Source: Massilia aquatica (lineage in GTDB: Bacteria; Pseudomonadota; Gammaproteobacteria; Burkholderiales; Burkholderiaceae_D). Taken from it: a stretch of 64,000 bases of DNA. Shown here in pieces: positions 40,910-48,978 of this stretch. The stretch lies in assembly GCF_011682045.1 (NCBI RefSeq), contig NZ_VVIW01000024.1, positions 1 through 64,000 of the forward strand. Reading direction: 5' to 3'. The position numbers were made by a program, and so were the translations under genes. Under the pieces are notes generated by a model that worked only from the letters and a program-made list of their open reading frames with translations, was not told the DNA's origin and did no database searches. Position 1 is the first letter of the stretch. Each line of letters starts with the position of its first letter.

Positions 40910-41905
40910 ATGGCAAATACAGACGAAAACGCAATGAGTTCGCAAGTCGAAGCGGTCGCCGACAAACAGCGCGCGATCCAGAGCCGGCAGGACCAGAAGG
41001 ACGCCTCGGGCGCCACGGAAGAAAGCAAGAAAGCGGTGCAAACGGGCGGCCCGGTGCAGCCGGCGCCACCGCTGCCAGCGCAGCACCTGGTCAAACCGGG
41101 CATCGAAGCGTCGATGGAATTAAAGCCGCGCTTCATGGCCGAAGGCTACAAGGGCAGCGGCAAGCTGCAAGGGCAAACGGCCATCATCACCGGCGGCGAC
41201 TCGGGCATCGGGCGCGCGGTGGCGGTGCTGTTCGCGCGCGAAGGCGCCGACGTGGCCATCTTCTACCTGAACGAACACGAAGACGCCGAGGAGACCAAGC
41301 GCTGCATCGAAGCCGAAGGCCAGCGCTGCATCGCGGTGGCGGGCGACGTCAAGGACATGGCGTTCTGCCAGGAGGCGGTGGACAAGGTGGTGGCCGAATT
41401 CGGGCGCCTCGATGTGCTGGTCAATAACGCCGCCTTCCAGGAGCACGCCGACTCGCTGCTGGACCTGACCGAAGAGCGCTTCGACGAAACTATGCGCACC
41501 AATATCTACGGCTACTTCCACATGGCCAAAGCCGCCCTGCCCCACCTCAAGCGCGGCGCGGCGATCATCAACACCGGGTCGGTGACCGGGCTGCAGGGTT
41601 CTGGCAAGCTGCTCGACTACTCGGCCACCAAAGGCGCGATCCATGCCTTCACGATGTCGCTAGCCTCGAACCTGCTGGACCAGGGCATCCGCGTCAACGC
41701 CATTGCGCCAGGCCCGGTCTGGACCCCGCTCAACCCGGCCGACCAGGCGCCCGACAAGATCGCCCAGTTCGGGCAAAGCACCGACATGCGCCGTCCGGCC
41801 CAGCCGGAAGAACTCTCGCCGGCGTATGTCTTCCTGGCCTCGGCGGTATGTTCGAGCTACATCACCGGCATCGTGTTGCCGGTCACCGGCAGCGTGGGCG
41901 GATAA
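40910..41905 (+). CDS. Short-chain dehydrogenase/reductase, YghA/YhdG-like
   Basis: A 331-residue NAD(P)-dependent oxidoreductase with a disordered N-terminal extension of about 75 residues rich in Gln, Lys and Pro. The cofactor motif TGGDSGIGRA, NNAA (VLVNNAAFQEH) and the catalytic YSATKGA are intact. This N-extended SDR group is often near general-stress genes. GGAGGAAG at 40898-40905 is a strong ribosome site. It starts 15 bp before ku and is probably co-transcribed with it. Confidence 0.9.
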   Translation: MANTDENAMSSQVEAVADKQRAIQSRQDQKDASGATEESKKAVQTGGPVQPAPPLPAQHLVKPGIEASMELKPRFMAEGYKGSGKLQGQTAIITGGDSGIGRAVAVLFAREGADVAIFYLNEHEDAEETKRCIEAEGQRCIAVAGDVKDMAFCQEAVDKVVAEFGRLDVLVNNAAFQEHADSLLDLTEERFDETMRTNIYGYFHMAKAALPHLKRGAAIINTGSVTGLQGSGKLLDYSATKGAIHAFTMSLASNLLDQGIRVNAIAPGPVWTPLNPADQAPDKIAQFGQSTDMRRPAQPEELSPAYVFLASAVCSSYITGIVLPVTGSVGG

Positions 41906-41920
41906 GGAAAGGACCGGCAT

Positions 41921-42907
41921 ATGGGACGCAGTCTATGGAAAGGCGCCATCAGCTTCGGGCTGGTGCATATTCCGGTCGAGATGCATCCGGCCGTGCGCGA
42001 CAACGCGCTCGACCTGACCATGCTCGACCGCCGCGACTTCTCGCCAGTCGGCTTCAAGCGCTACAACAAGGGCAACAACAAGGAAGTGGTGTGGGACGAC
42101 ATCGTCAAGGGCTATGAGTACGCCGACGACGAGTACGTGGTGCTGTCCGACGAAGACCTGCGCCGCGCCAACCCCGAGGCCACCGGCACCATCGACATCC
42201 TGGCCTTTGTCGACGCCGACACCGTGCCGCTGCTGTACTACGAACAGCCCTACTATCTGGCGCCCGGAAAGGGTGGCGACAAGGTCTACGCGCTGCTGCG
42301 CGAGACCTTGAAAAAGGTCGGCAAGATCGGCATCGCCACAGTGGTCATCCGGGTCAAGCAGCACCTGGCGGCGCTGGTGTGCGAAGGCGATACCATCGTC
42401 CTCAATACGCTGCGCTACAGCGACGAGATCCGCCCCACCGATGAACTCAAGATCCCGGGCGCCAGGTCGAAGAGCGCCGCCATCTCCGACAAGGAGCTGA
42501 AAATGGCGATGGCGCTGGTCGAGGGCATGAGCGAGGACTGGGAGCCGGAGCAGTACCACGACACCTATCGCGAAGATATCCTGGCGCTGGTCCAGAAAAA
42601 GGTCAAGGCCAAACAGACCAAGACCATCACCATGCCGGAGAAGGAAAAGGCGCCCGCCAGCAAGAGCAACGTCATCGACCTGGTGGCGCTGCTGCAGCAA
42701 AGCCTGGGCAAGAAGCCGGGCAAGGCCAGCGCCCCACCCGAAGAGAGCGACGCCGAGGACGAGGAGGAAGCGCCGGCCGCCAAACCGCGCAAGGCTGCCT
42801 CAAAAACCGCGAGCCGCACCAAGGCGCCAGCGAAAGCCGCGACCAAAGCGGCCGCCAAGCCTGCGGCCAAAGCCAAGCCAGCGCCGGCCCGGCGCAAGGC
42901 TGCGTGA
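41921..42907 (+). CDS. ku: Non-homologous end-joining protein Ku
   Basis: A 328-residue bacterial Ku with core about 1-255 (MGRSLWKGAISFGLVHIPV, YYEQPYYLAPGKGGDKVYAL) and a long Lys/Ala/Pro-rich tail after about 255. It binds double-strand DNA ends and recruits LigD, which lies 2.8 kb downstream on the other strand. The basic tail may add DNA affinity. Confidence 0.96.
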   Translation: MGRSLWKGAISFGLVHIPVEMHPAVRDNALDLTMLDRRDFSPVGFKRYNKGNNKEVVWDDIVKGYEYADDEYVVLSDEDLRRANPEATGTIDILAFVDADTVPLLYYEQPYYLAPGKGGDKVYALLRETLKKVGKIGIATVVIRVKQHLAALVCEGDTIVLNTLRYSDEIRPTDELKIPGARSKSAAISDKELKMAMALVEGMSEDWEPEQYHDTYREDILALVQKKVKAKQTKTITMPEKEKAPASKSNVIDLVALLQQSLGKKPGKASAPPEESDAEDEEEAPAAKPRKAASKTASRTKAPAKAATKAAAKPAAKAKPAPARRKAA

Positions 42908-42923
42908 CGTAAACAGGAGCCGC

Positions 42924-43160
42924 ATGTACGAAATTTTTGCTTTATTGGAGTGGCCGGCGATGGCGATCAGCCTGGCCGCCGCATGGTGGATGGGTTCAAA
43001 AAAGGCCGGCAAGCGCATCGTCGCTTTCTGGATGCTCATCGTCGGCAACCTGATGTGGATCGCGTGGGGCTGGGGCGAAGCCGCCTGGGCGCTCATTGCC
43101 CTCAACGTCGGCCTGCTGGCCCTGAACGTGCGCGGCATCCGCAAGAACGAGGATGCCTGA
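42924..43160 (+). CDS. Small membrane protein, unknown
   Basis: A 78-residue protein with three predicted membrane helices (about 6-23, 33-50 and 54-70), Trp-rich (WMGSKKAGKR, LMWIAWGWGEAAW). It starts 16 bp after ku behind AGGAG and is probably in the same transcript. No family is recognised. Confidence 0.65.
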   Translation: MYEIFALLEWPAMAISLAAAWWMGSKKAGKRIVAFWMLIVGNLMWIAWGWGEAAWALIALNVGLLALNVRGIRKNEDA

Positions 43161-43361
43161 CAAAAGCTGGCCAGCGACCAGCATGCAATAATGGTCGGCA
43201 TACCGCAGCGAAGCTGCCAATGGGTTTTTCCCTGCGCCTATACTGTCCGGGACGGCGAGGCGGCGCAACCACCGGAAGAGCCGGAAACCCCGCAAGGCTG
43301 ACAGCTTGGTAGATTGATATTCATGTGATAATGTCAATACCCAATTGACAGGACATCACCC

Positions 43362-43712
43362 ATGAAATTCGCCACCCTCGCAGCGGCCGCCCTCCTCGCA
43401 CTGGGAACGGGCGCCGCCCATGCCGAGGTCACCGAGCAAGACGCCATTCAGGCGCAAGTCGCCGGGGCCATGGCCTCGGGCGACTACGCCAGCGCCAACT
43501 GCCCCAACCTGACCGTCGACAAGGAACGCCTGGCCGAACAGATCAAAAAGTCGGGCAAAACGGCGGAACAGCTGCGCGCGAGCGAAGACTATGTCGAGCA
43601 GCGCGATGGCATCAAGGGCATCGCCGCCACCAACAAGGCCCCCTGGCTGTGCCTCTTGCTGCCACTGGCGCATGGCGGATATGGCCGCGGCTTCGTGATC
43701 GAGAAAGAATAG
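43362..43712 (+). CDS. Small exported protein, unknown
   Basis: A 116-residue protein with a clear signal peptide (MKFATLAAAALLALGTGAAHA) and a mature part of about 95 residues with two cysteines (NCPNL and WLCLLL), probably disulfide-bonded in the periplasm. No family is recognised. The 200 bp before it contain a GC-rich stretch able to fold (43250-43310) but no assigned regulatory RNA. Confidence 0.65.
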   Translation: MKFATLAAAALLALGTGAAHAEVTEQDAIQAQVAGAMASGDYASANCPNLTVDKERLAEQIKKSGKTAEQLRASEDYVEQRDGIKGIAATNKAPWLCLLLPLAHGGYGRGFVIEKE

Positions 43713-43750
43713 CAGTAAGCCATTCCCCGGATTGAACCCAGGAGGCAAGC

Positions 43751-44110
43751 ATGGCGAAAAGTCGGATGATGCGGCATGCCGAGGGCGCCGTCGTCAGTGC
43801 GTTCTTCTTGTCGTCGCTACTCCTGGTGGGCGTGCTCGTCGGCGAAGATGCGCTGATCGTGCTCTACTTTTTATGGCCGACGGTCCTGATCGCCGCGGCG
43901 CTGGTCTGGTACCTGACCTTGTCCCCCATGCCCCTCGCAAGCAAAATCCTGCGCCTCGCCTTGTACCTGCTGTTATGCGCCGTGACAGTGGTCGCCGCCT
44001 TCTTCAACATGGCCAAAGACCTGCACCTCACTCTGCAAGCGGCCGCATACCCGGTGCTGGGCATGCTGATCTTCGCCGCGATCTTCCCTGCCCCAAAAAA
44101 AGTGAATTGA
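43751..44110 (+). CDS. Small polytopic membrane protein, unknown
   Basis: A 119-residue protein with four predicted membrane helices (about 14-30, 35-56, 63-83 and 90-110). AGGAGG (43740-43745) precedes the ATG, 38 bp after the previous gene. No family is recognised. Confidence 0.6.
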   Translation: MAKSRMMRHAEGAVVSAFFLSSLLLVGVLVGEDALIVLYFLWPTVLIAAALVWYLTLSPMPLASKILRLALYLLLCAVTVVAAFFNMAKDLHLTLQAAAYPVLGMLIFAAIFPAPKKVN

Positions 44111-44205
44111 TAAAAACTATCGGTCGGATATATTTAATTGCCTTTGACTAACTGATGAGCTCAAATACACTGCCTGCATCGAATCACCACTGAGGAGTTG
44201 CAAGC

Positions 44206-45657
44206 ATGAGCCAAGACCAACAGATCACCACCGCTTCCGGCATCCCGGTCGCCGACAACCAGAACTCGATCAGCGCCGGTCCACGCGGCCCCTTGCTGCT
44301 GCAGGACTTCCACCTGATCGAAAAGCTCCAGCACTTCAACCGCGAGCGCATTCCCGAGCGCGTGGTGCACGCCAAAGGTTCGGGCGCGTACGGCACCTTT
44401 ACCGTCACCGACGACATCAGCCACTTCACCAGGGCGAAACTGTTCAGCGCCATCGGCAAAAAAACGGACACCTTCGCCCGCTTCTCCACCGTGGGCGGTG
44501 AACGCGGCAGCGCCGACACCGAACGCGATCCGCGCGGCTTCGCCCTGCGCTTCTACACGGAGGAAGGCAACTGGGACCTGGTCGGCAACAACACGCCAAT
44601 GTTCTTCATCAAGGACCCGATCAAGTTCCCCGACTTCATCCACACCCAAAAGCGTTGCCCGCGCAGCAACCTCAAGTCGCCGACCATGATGTTCGACTTC
44701 TGGAGTAAGGCGCCCGAAAGCCTGCACCAGGTGACCATGCTGTTCTCGGACCGCGGCACGCCGGACGGCTACCGCCACATGGACGGTTTCGGCAGCCACA
44801 CCTATAGCCTGATCAACGCCGCCGGCGAGCGCGTGTACGTCAAGTGGCACTTCAAGACGCGCCAGGGCATCAAGAACCTCAGTGCCGCCGATGCCGCGCG
44901 CATCGCCGGCGAAGACCCGGACTACGCCCAGCGCGACCTGTTCGGCGCCATCGAGCGCGGCGACTTCCCGCAGTGGGAAGTACGGATCCAGGTGGCGACC
45001 GAGCAGCAGCTGGACGACTGGGAAGCGCGCACCGGCTGGAACCCGTTCGACCTGACCAAAGTCTGGCCGCACCGCGACTTCCCGCTGCACCCGGTCGGCA
45101 TCTTCGAGCTCAATCGCAATCCCGACAACTACCACGCCGAAGTCGAGCAGGTGGCGTTTTCGCCGGCGAACGCGGTGCCGGGCATGGGCTACTCCCCGGA
45201 CAAGATGCTGCAAGGCCGCCTGTTCGCCTACCACGACGCCCAGTTGTACCGGGTCGGCACCAACCACCAGCATCTGCCGGTGAACGCGCCGCGCTGCCCG
45301 TTCCACAACCAGCAGCGCGATGGCGCGATGGCCGCCCATAACGGCGGCGCGGCGCAGAACTACGCCAACGTCAACGCGGCCGGCAGCGCCCCGCGCGGCA
45401 TGGGGCACGGCGAACCGGAACTGGCCCTGCGCGGCGGCGCCGGCCGCTTCGACGGACGCGGCGTGGAAGACGACTACACCCAGGCTGGCAACCTGTTCCG
45501 CCTCCTGACGGAGCAGGAAAAGCTGAACCTGTGCGCCAACCTCGCCGGGCCCCTGAGCCAGGTGAGCGACGAGATCCTGCAGCGCCAGCTGGCCCACTTC
45601 GACAAGGCCGACAGCGCCTACGGCAATGGCGTGCGGGCCGCGCTGAACATCAAGTAA
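44206..45657 (+). CDS. katA: Monofunctional heme catalase (clade 3, small subunit)
   Basis: A 483-residue catalase dismuting H2O2. It opens with the short form TASGIPVADNQNS; the distal His is in ERVVHAKGSGAYG and the proximal heme Tyr in GRLFAYHDAQLYRVG. NADPH-type clade 3 size is typical of cytoplasmic catalases. GAGGAG lies before the ATG. It sits between ku and ligD in a stress-related block. Confidence 0.96.
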   Translation: MSQDQQITTASGIPVADNQNSISAGPRGPLLLQDFHLIEKLQHFNRERIPERVVHAKGSGAYGTFTVTDDISHFTRAKLFSAIGKKTDTFARFSTVGGERGSADTERDPRGFALRFYTEEGNWDLVGNNTPMFFIKDPIKFPDFIHTQKRCPRSNLKSPTMMFDFWSKAPESLHQVTMLFSDRGTPDGYRHMDGFGSHTYSLINAAGERVYVKWHFKTRQGIKNLSAADAARIAGEDPDYAQRDLFGAIERGDFPQWEVRIQVATEQQLDDWEARTGWNPFDLTKVWPHRDFPLHPVGIFELNRNPDNYHAEVEQVAFSPANAVPGMGYSPDKMLQGRLFAYHDAQLYRVGTNHQHLPVNAPRCPFHNQQRDGAMAAHNGGAAQNYANVNAAGSAPRGMGHGEPELALRGGAGRFDGRGVEDDYTQAGNLFRLLTEQEKLNLCANLAGPLSQVSDEILQRQLAHFDKADSAYGNGVRAALNIK

Positions 45658-45668
45658 GCGCAGCATCC

Positions 45669-45693
45669 GGCGCGGGTTTCAACGGCCCGCGCC
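45669..45693. terminator. Hairpin between convergent katA and ligD
   Basis: GGCGCGGG (45669-45676), a 9-base loop and CCCGCGCC (45686-45693), directly adjoining the ligD stop codon. There is no T tract, but the position between convergent genes supports a bidirectional terminator. Confidence 0.55.
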
Positions 45694-48258
45694 CTACTCC
45701 TTCTTGAAGCCCAGCTTCTTCATGGCCGCCGTCAGCGTCTTGGCGGCTTTTGCATAGCCGTCCCACGGCGCGTTGCCGAGGTCGAGCCGGGTGTGTGCGT
45801 TATGCACCGTCCAGTGGGCGCCCGACTTGAGCCCGGCCAGTTCATCCCACCCCACCGGCACCGAAATACCCAGCCCCGGCCGCACCCGCGCCGACCAGGC
45901 GCAGGCCGTGGTGGCGCCACGGGCATTGCGCAGGTAATCGATGAAGATCTTGCCGACCCGGTTTTTCGGTCCGCTCTTGAACGCAAACCGGTCCGGCAGC
46001 GTGAGCGCCATACGGCGCACCACCTCCTGCGAAAAGTCCTTCACCGTATCCCAATCGAGGCCGCCCTTGAGCGGCACCACCACGTGCAAGCCCTTGCCGC
46101 CGCTGGTTTTAAGGAATGATGGCAGGCCCAGTTCGTCCAGGAACGCGTGCATCAGCTGCGCCGCCTCCTGGATCGCGGGCCAGTCGACGCCCTCGCCCGG
46201 GTCCAGGTCGAACACCATGCGGTTGGGCGCTTCGTAGTTCTTGCCGGTCGCGTTCTGGGTGTGGAACTCCACCACGTTCCACTGCGCCGCCGACAGGATG
46301 CCGCCCACCGTTCCCACTTCCAGCATGGGCGGGTGCCCGGGATCGAGCGCCTGGTCCATCCGCTTCACGCCGGGCAGCTTGTCGACTTCCGCGTGCTTCT
46401 GGAAAAACAGCTCGCCGCCCACGCCGCTGGGCGCGCGCACCAGCGACACCGGCCGGCCTTTCAGGTGCTCGAGCATGAGCTGCCCGACCAGCGCGTAATA
46501 GCGAATCAGTTCGATCTTGGTGGTGCCGCTTTGTTCATCGATCACGCGCTCGCCGTTGGTCACTTTCAGGGTAGCGGGCAGCTTGCCTTCGGGCGCGACT
46601 GGTTCGGCCTTGGTTGTCGCGGTTTTCTTTGTTGCGGTCTTCGCTTTGGTCTTGCTCTGCGTCGGCATCGACTCCTCCATGTGTTTGGCGACTTCACGTA
46701 CGATTTTCCTGGCCGGCTTGTCGCTGCGCAGGCCCTGGAACACGGCGTGACGGATTGCCCCGGCGCTGGTCCACTCGGCAAAGCTGACCTCCGCCACCAA
46801 GGTGGGCTTGACCCAGTGATGCTTGCGCCCCGCCACCGCCTTGGGCGGAAACGGGCTCTCGTCGGTATCGAGGGCGCTCAATTTGTCTTTCAGGTCGCGC
46901 AGCACGGCCTGGGTAAAGCCGCTGCCGACGTTCCCGGCGTATTGCAGCAGGCCGTCCTTGTCGTGGGTCCCGAGCAGCAGCGCGCCGATACCTGCGCGCG
47001 AGCCCTGCGGATCGGTGTAGCCGCCGATGACGAATTCCTGGCGCTGGCCGCATTTGAGCTTGATCCAGTCGGGCGAGCGGCGCGTGACGTAGCGCGAATC
47101 GCGCCGCTTGCCGATCACGCCTTCCAGTCCCAGCTTGCAGGCGGCAACGACCAGTTCCTCCGGATCGGTGCCAAACTCGCCCGAAAAGCGCACCGTGTCG
47201 GACGACGCCTTCTCTAACAGCGCGCCAAGCAGCGCGCGCCGCGCTTCGAGCGGCACCGCGCGCAGGTCGTGGCCATTGAAGTACGGCGCGTCGAACAGGA
47301 AGTACACAATGTCGGCCGTGTTCGAGCCGTCGAAGGCCAGTTGCAGCAAGCCGAAATCGGGCCGTCCGTTCTCGTCATGGACCACGATTTCGCCGTCGTA
47401 CCAGCCGTCCGGCAGCTTGAGTTTGACCAGTTCCTTTTGCAGCGGTTCGAGCTTGTGGGTCCAGTCGTTGCCATTGCGCGTAATCAGCTGTACCTGTTTG
47501 TCCTCGATCCGGGCCAGCAGCCGGTAGCCGTCGAACTTGACCTCGAAGATCCACTCGGCCGGGTCGCCCGGGGGCTGGTCGACCAGGGTCGCCAGTTCGG
47601 GCGAGAGCGATGCCGGCAGCGCCGCCTTGAGCGCCTGCGCCGGCAGGCCACGGGTAGCCCCGGGCGCCGCCTTGGGTTGCGCCTTGGCCTTGACCGCTTT
47701 GGCGCCCGGCATCGGCAGTTTGCTCACACTGTCCGGCATCTCGTCGACCACGGAGAACTCGGCGGCGGGCTTGGCATAATCGTCTTTTTCCTTGATCAGC
47801 AGCCAGGGCTCCTGTTTTTCGCCCTTGCCCTTCATCCGCACCAGCACCCATTTGCCGCGCATTTTATGGCCGTGGATCTCGAACTTGAGGTTCCCGCCTT
47901 CGTAGCCCTTGTGCGGATCGTCAAGCGGTTGCCAGGTGCCCTTGTCCCAGATGATCACCTTGCCGGCCCCGTACTGCTTCTCCGGGATGGTGCCCTCGAA
48001 GCTCGAATACGAGATCGGATGGTCCTCCACATGCACCGCCATGCGCTTGTCTTTGGTATCGTAACTAGGTCCCTTGGGCACGGCCCAGCTTTTCATGGTG
48101 CCGTCCAGTTCCAGCCGAAAGTCGTAATGCAGGCGGCTGGCCCAGTGCTTCTGGATGACGAAGGTGAGCGCACCGGCCGCCGCCTCGCCCCCCTCGGCCG
48201 GTTCGGAGGTAATCGAAAAATCGCGTTTGGACTTGTAGACCTTTAATGCATCCGGCAT
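45694..48258 (-). CDS. ligD: ATP-dependent DNA ligase D (PE-LIG-POL)
   Basis: 854 residues in the order phosphoesterase (about 30-165, HYDFRLELDG), ligase (about 215-520, adenylated Lys241 in EVKFDGYRLL) and archaeo-eukaryotic-primase-type polymerase (about 565-850, VFDLDPGEGVDW and LKTSGGKGLHVVVPL). It performs end processing, gap filling and sealing in Ku-dependent end joining. The domain order is the Pseudomonas/Burkholderiales one. An Ala/Thr/Lys linker precedes the polymerase domain. Confidence 0.96.
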   Translation of the reverse strand: MPDALKVYKSKRDFSITSEPAEGGEAAAGALTFVIQKHWASRLHYDFRLELDGTMKSWAVPKGPSYDTKDKRMAVHVEDHPISYSSFEGTIPEKQYGAGKVIIWDKGTWQPLDDPHKGYEGGNLKFEIHGHKMRGKWVLVRMKGKGEKQEPWLLIKEKDDYAKPAAEFSVVDEMPDSVSKLPMPGAKAVKAKAQPKAAPGATRGLPAQALKAALPASLSPELATLVDQPPGDPAEWIFEVKFDGYRLLARIEDKQVQLITRNGNDWTHKLEPLQKELVKLKLPDGWYDGEIVVHDENGRPDFGLLQLAFDGSNTADIVYFLFDAPYFNGHDLRAVPLEARRALLGALLEKASSDTVRFSGEFGTDPEELVVAACKLGLEGVIGKRRDSRYVTRRSPDWIKLKCGQRQEFVIGGYTDPQGSRAGIGALLLGTHDKDGLLQYAGNVGSGFTQAVLRDLKDKLSALDTDESPFPPKAVAGRKHHWVKPTLVAEVSFAEWTSAGAIRHAVFQGLRSDKPARKIVREVAKHMEESMPTQSKTKAKTATKKTATTKAEPVAPEGKLPATLKVTNGERVIDEQSGTTKIELIRYYALVGQLMLEHLKGRPVSLVRAPSGVGGELFFQKHAEVDKLPGVKRMDQALDPGHPPMLEVGTVGGILSAAQWNVVEFHTQNATGKNYEAPNRMVFDLDPGEGVDWPAIQEAAQLMHAFLDELGLPSFLKTSGGKGLHVVVPLKGGLDWDTVKDFSQEVVRRMALTLPDRFAFKSGPKNRVGKIFIDYLRNARGATTACAWSARVRPGLGISVPVGWDELAGLKSGAHWTVHNAHTRLDLGNAPWDGYAKAAKTLTAAMKKLGFKKE

Positions 48259-48457
48259 GGCGGCAACCTCTTCCTGATGGTTTTTTGCCGATTCTGGGGC
48301 CAGCCGGGCCGAACGACTGTTCGCCAGCTAACCAACAGGCTGGCGAGGCTGATTGTAAGTAGTTGTAAATCGCGTCAACTGAGATGTCATGGGCCGCGTT
48401 AGTGACTCTGTAGCACCCAAGAACTGCTCCACCATATAACCACACTGAGGAAACACC

Positions 48458-48787
48458 ATGAAAAAAGTTATCGCATCGTTGATCGCCGGTCTGTTCGCTA
48501 CCTCGGTTTTCGCCCAGGCTCCTGCCGCTCCAGTCGCTAAAGCCGAAGCAAAAGAAGCGAAAGCAGTCGTCAAAGCCGATACCAAAGCTGCAAAAGCCGA
48601 TGCCAAAGCCGATGCAAAAGTAGAAAAAGCTGCCGCTGAAGCCAAATCGGACGTCGCCGAAGCCCATGCCGACGCCACCAAGTCGAAAGCCAAAGCCCAC
48701 TCGAAAGCCAAAAAAGAGAAAGCTGAAGCTAAAAAAGACGCTGCTGTCGACAGCGCAGAAGCCAAAAAAGACGCAGCAATGAAGTAA
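48458..48787 (+). CDS. Exported Ala/Lys-rich low-complexity protein
   Basis: A 109-residue protein: signal peptide (MKKVIASLIAGLFATSVFAQ), then about 85 residues built of Ala, Lys, Glu and Asp in degenerate units such as KAAKADAKADAKVEKAAAEA, predicted as a long charged helix. It resembles histone H1-like or LEA-like proteins in composition only. Codons are AT-richer (AAA, GCT, GAA) than in neighbours, as in strongly expressed genes. GAGGAA lies before the ATG and a strong terminator follows. Confidence 0.75.
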   Translation: MKKVIASLIAGLFATSVFAQAPAAPVAKAEAKEAKAVVKADTKAAKADAKADAKVEKAAAEAKSDVAEAHADATKSKAKAHSKAKKEKAEAKKDAAVDSAEAKKDAAMK

Positions 48788-48810
48788 GTTGTTCCGCAGT
48801 GAGAAGAAAG

Positions 48811-48836
48811 AGACAGGCCCCCCCTGTCTTTTTTTT
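48811..48836 (+). terminator. Rho-independent terminator
   Basis: AGACAGG (48811-48817), a C-rich loop, CCTGTCT (48823-48829) and a run of eight T. It lies 24 bp after the Ala/Lys-rich gene. Confidence 0.9.
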
Positions 48837-48907
48837 CGTCCCGGTTTTTTGTTTCCCCGGATCAAAACACGTTTTTTGAAAAATGTGCATCGACGTCACC
48901 CTGCTTT

Positions 48908-48935
48908 AACCCCTTTTGTCGCCCCGCTCCGTTTC
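48908..48935 (+). promoter_or_regulatory. Candidate ECF-sigma promoter of the first VIT gene
   Basis: AACCCC (48908-48913), a spacer of exactly 16 bp and CGTTTC (48930-48935), 43 bp before the ATG. The same pair with the same spacing precedes the paralogue at 51950, although the spacers differ in sequence. AAC-rich -35 and CGT -10 elements with 16-bp spacing are usual for ECF sigma factors, one of which is encoded at 55935. Confidence 0.6.
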
Positions 48936-48978
48936 ACAGTCAATGCCGGCACCAGCGCCGGCCAACCGGAGCCTCCCC

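Noticed and set aside
43240-43310. GC-rich stretch with CGCAACC, a GAAGA-loop hairpin, CCCCGCAAGGC and GGTAG, recalling a c-di-GMP-I (GEMM) riboswitch
   Set aside because: The P3 stem and the second half of the tetraloop receptor region are missing or too short, and the downstream gene is an unrelated small exported protein. A covariance-model search would decide.
44109-44121. GATA-N5-TATC palindrome upstream of katA considered as an OxyR site
   Set aside because: The spacing differs from the OxyR half-site pattern (ATAG-N7-CTAT) and no second properly phased half-site was found.
48540-48780. Short repeated units in the Ala/Lys-rich gene considered as a CRISPR or tandem repeat
   Set aside because: The repeats are degenerate codon-level repeats of Ala/Lys/Asp within an open frame with signal peptide, ribosome site and terminator; there are no spacers.
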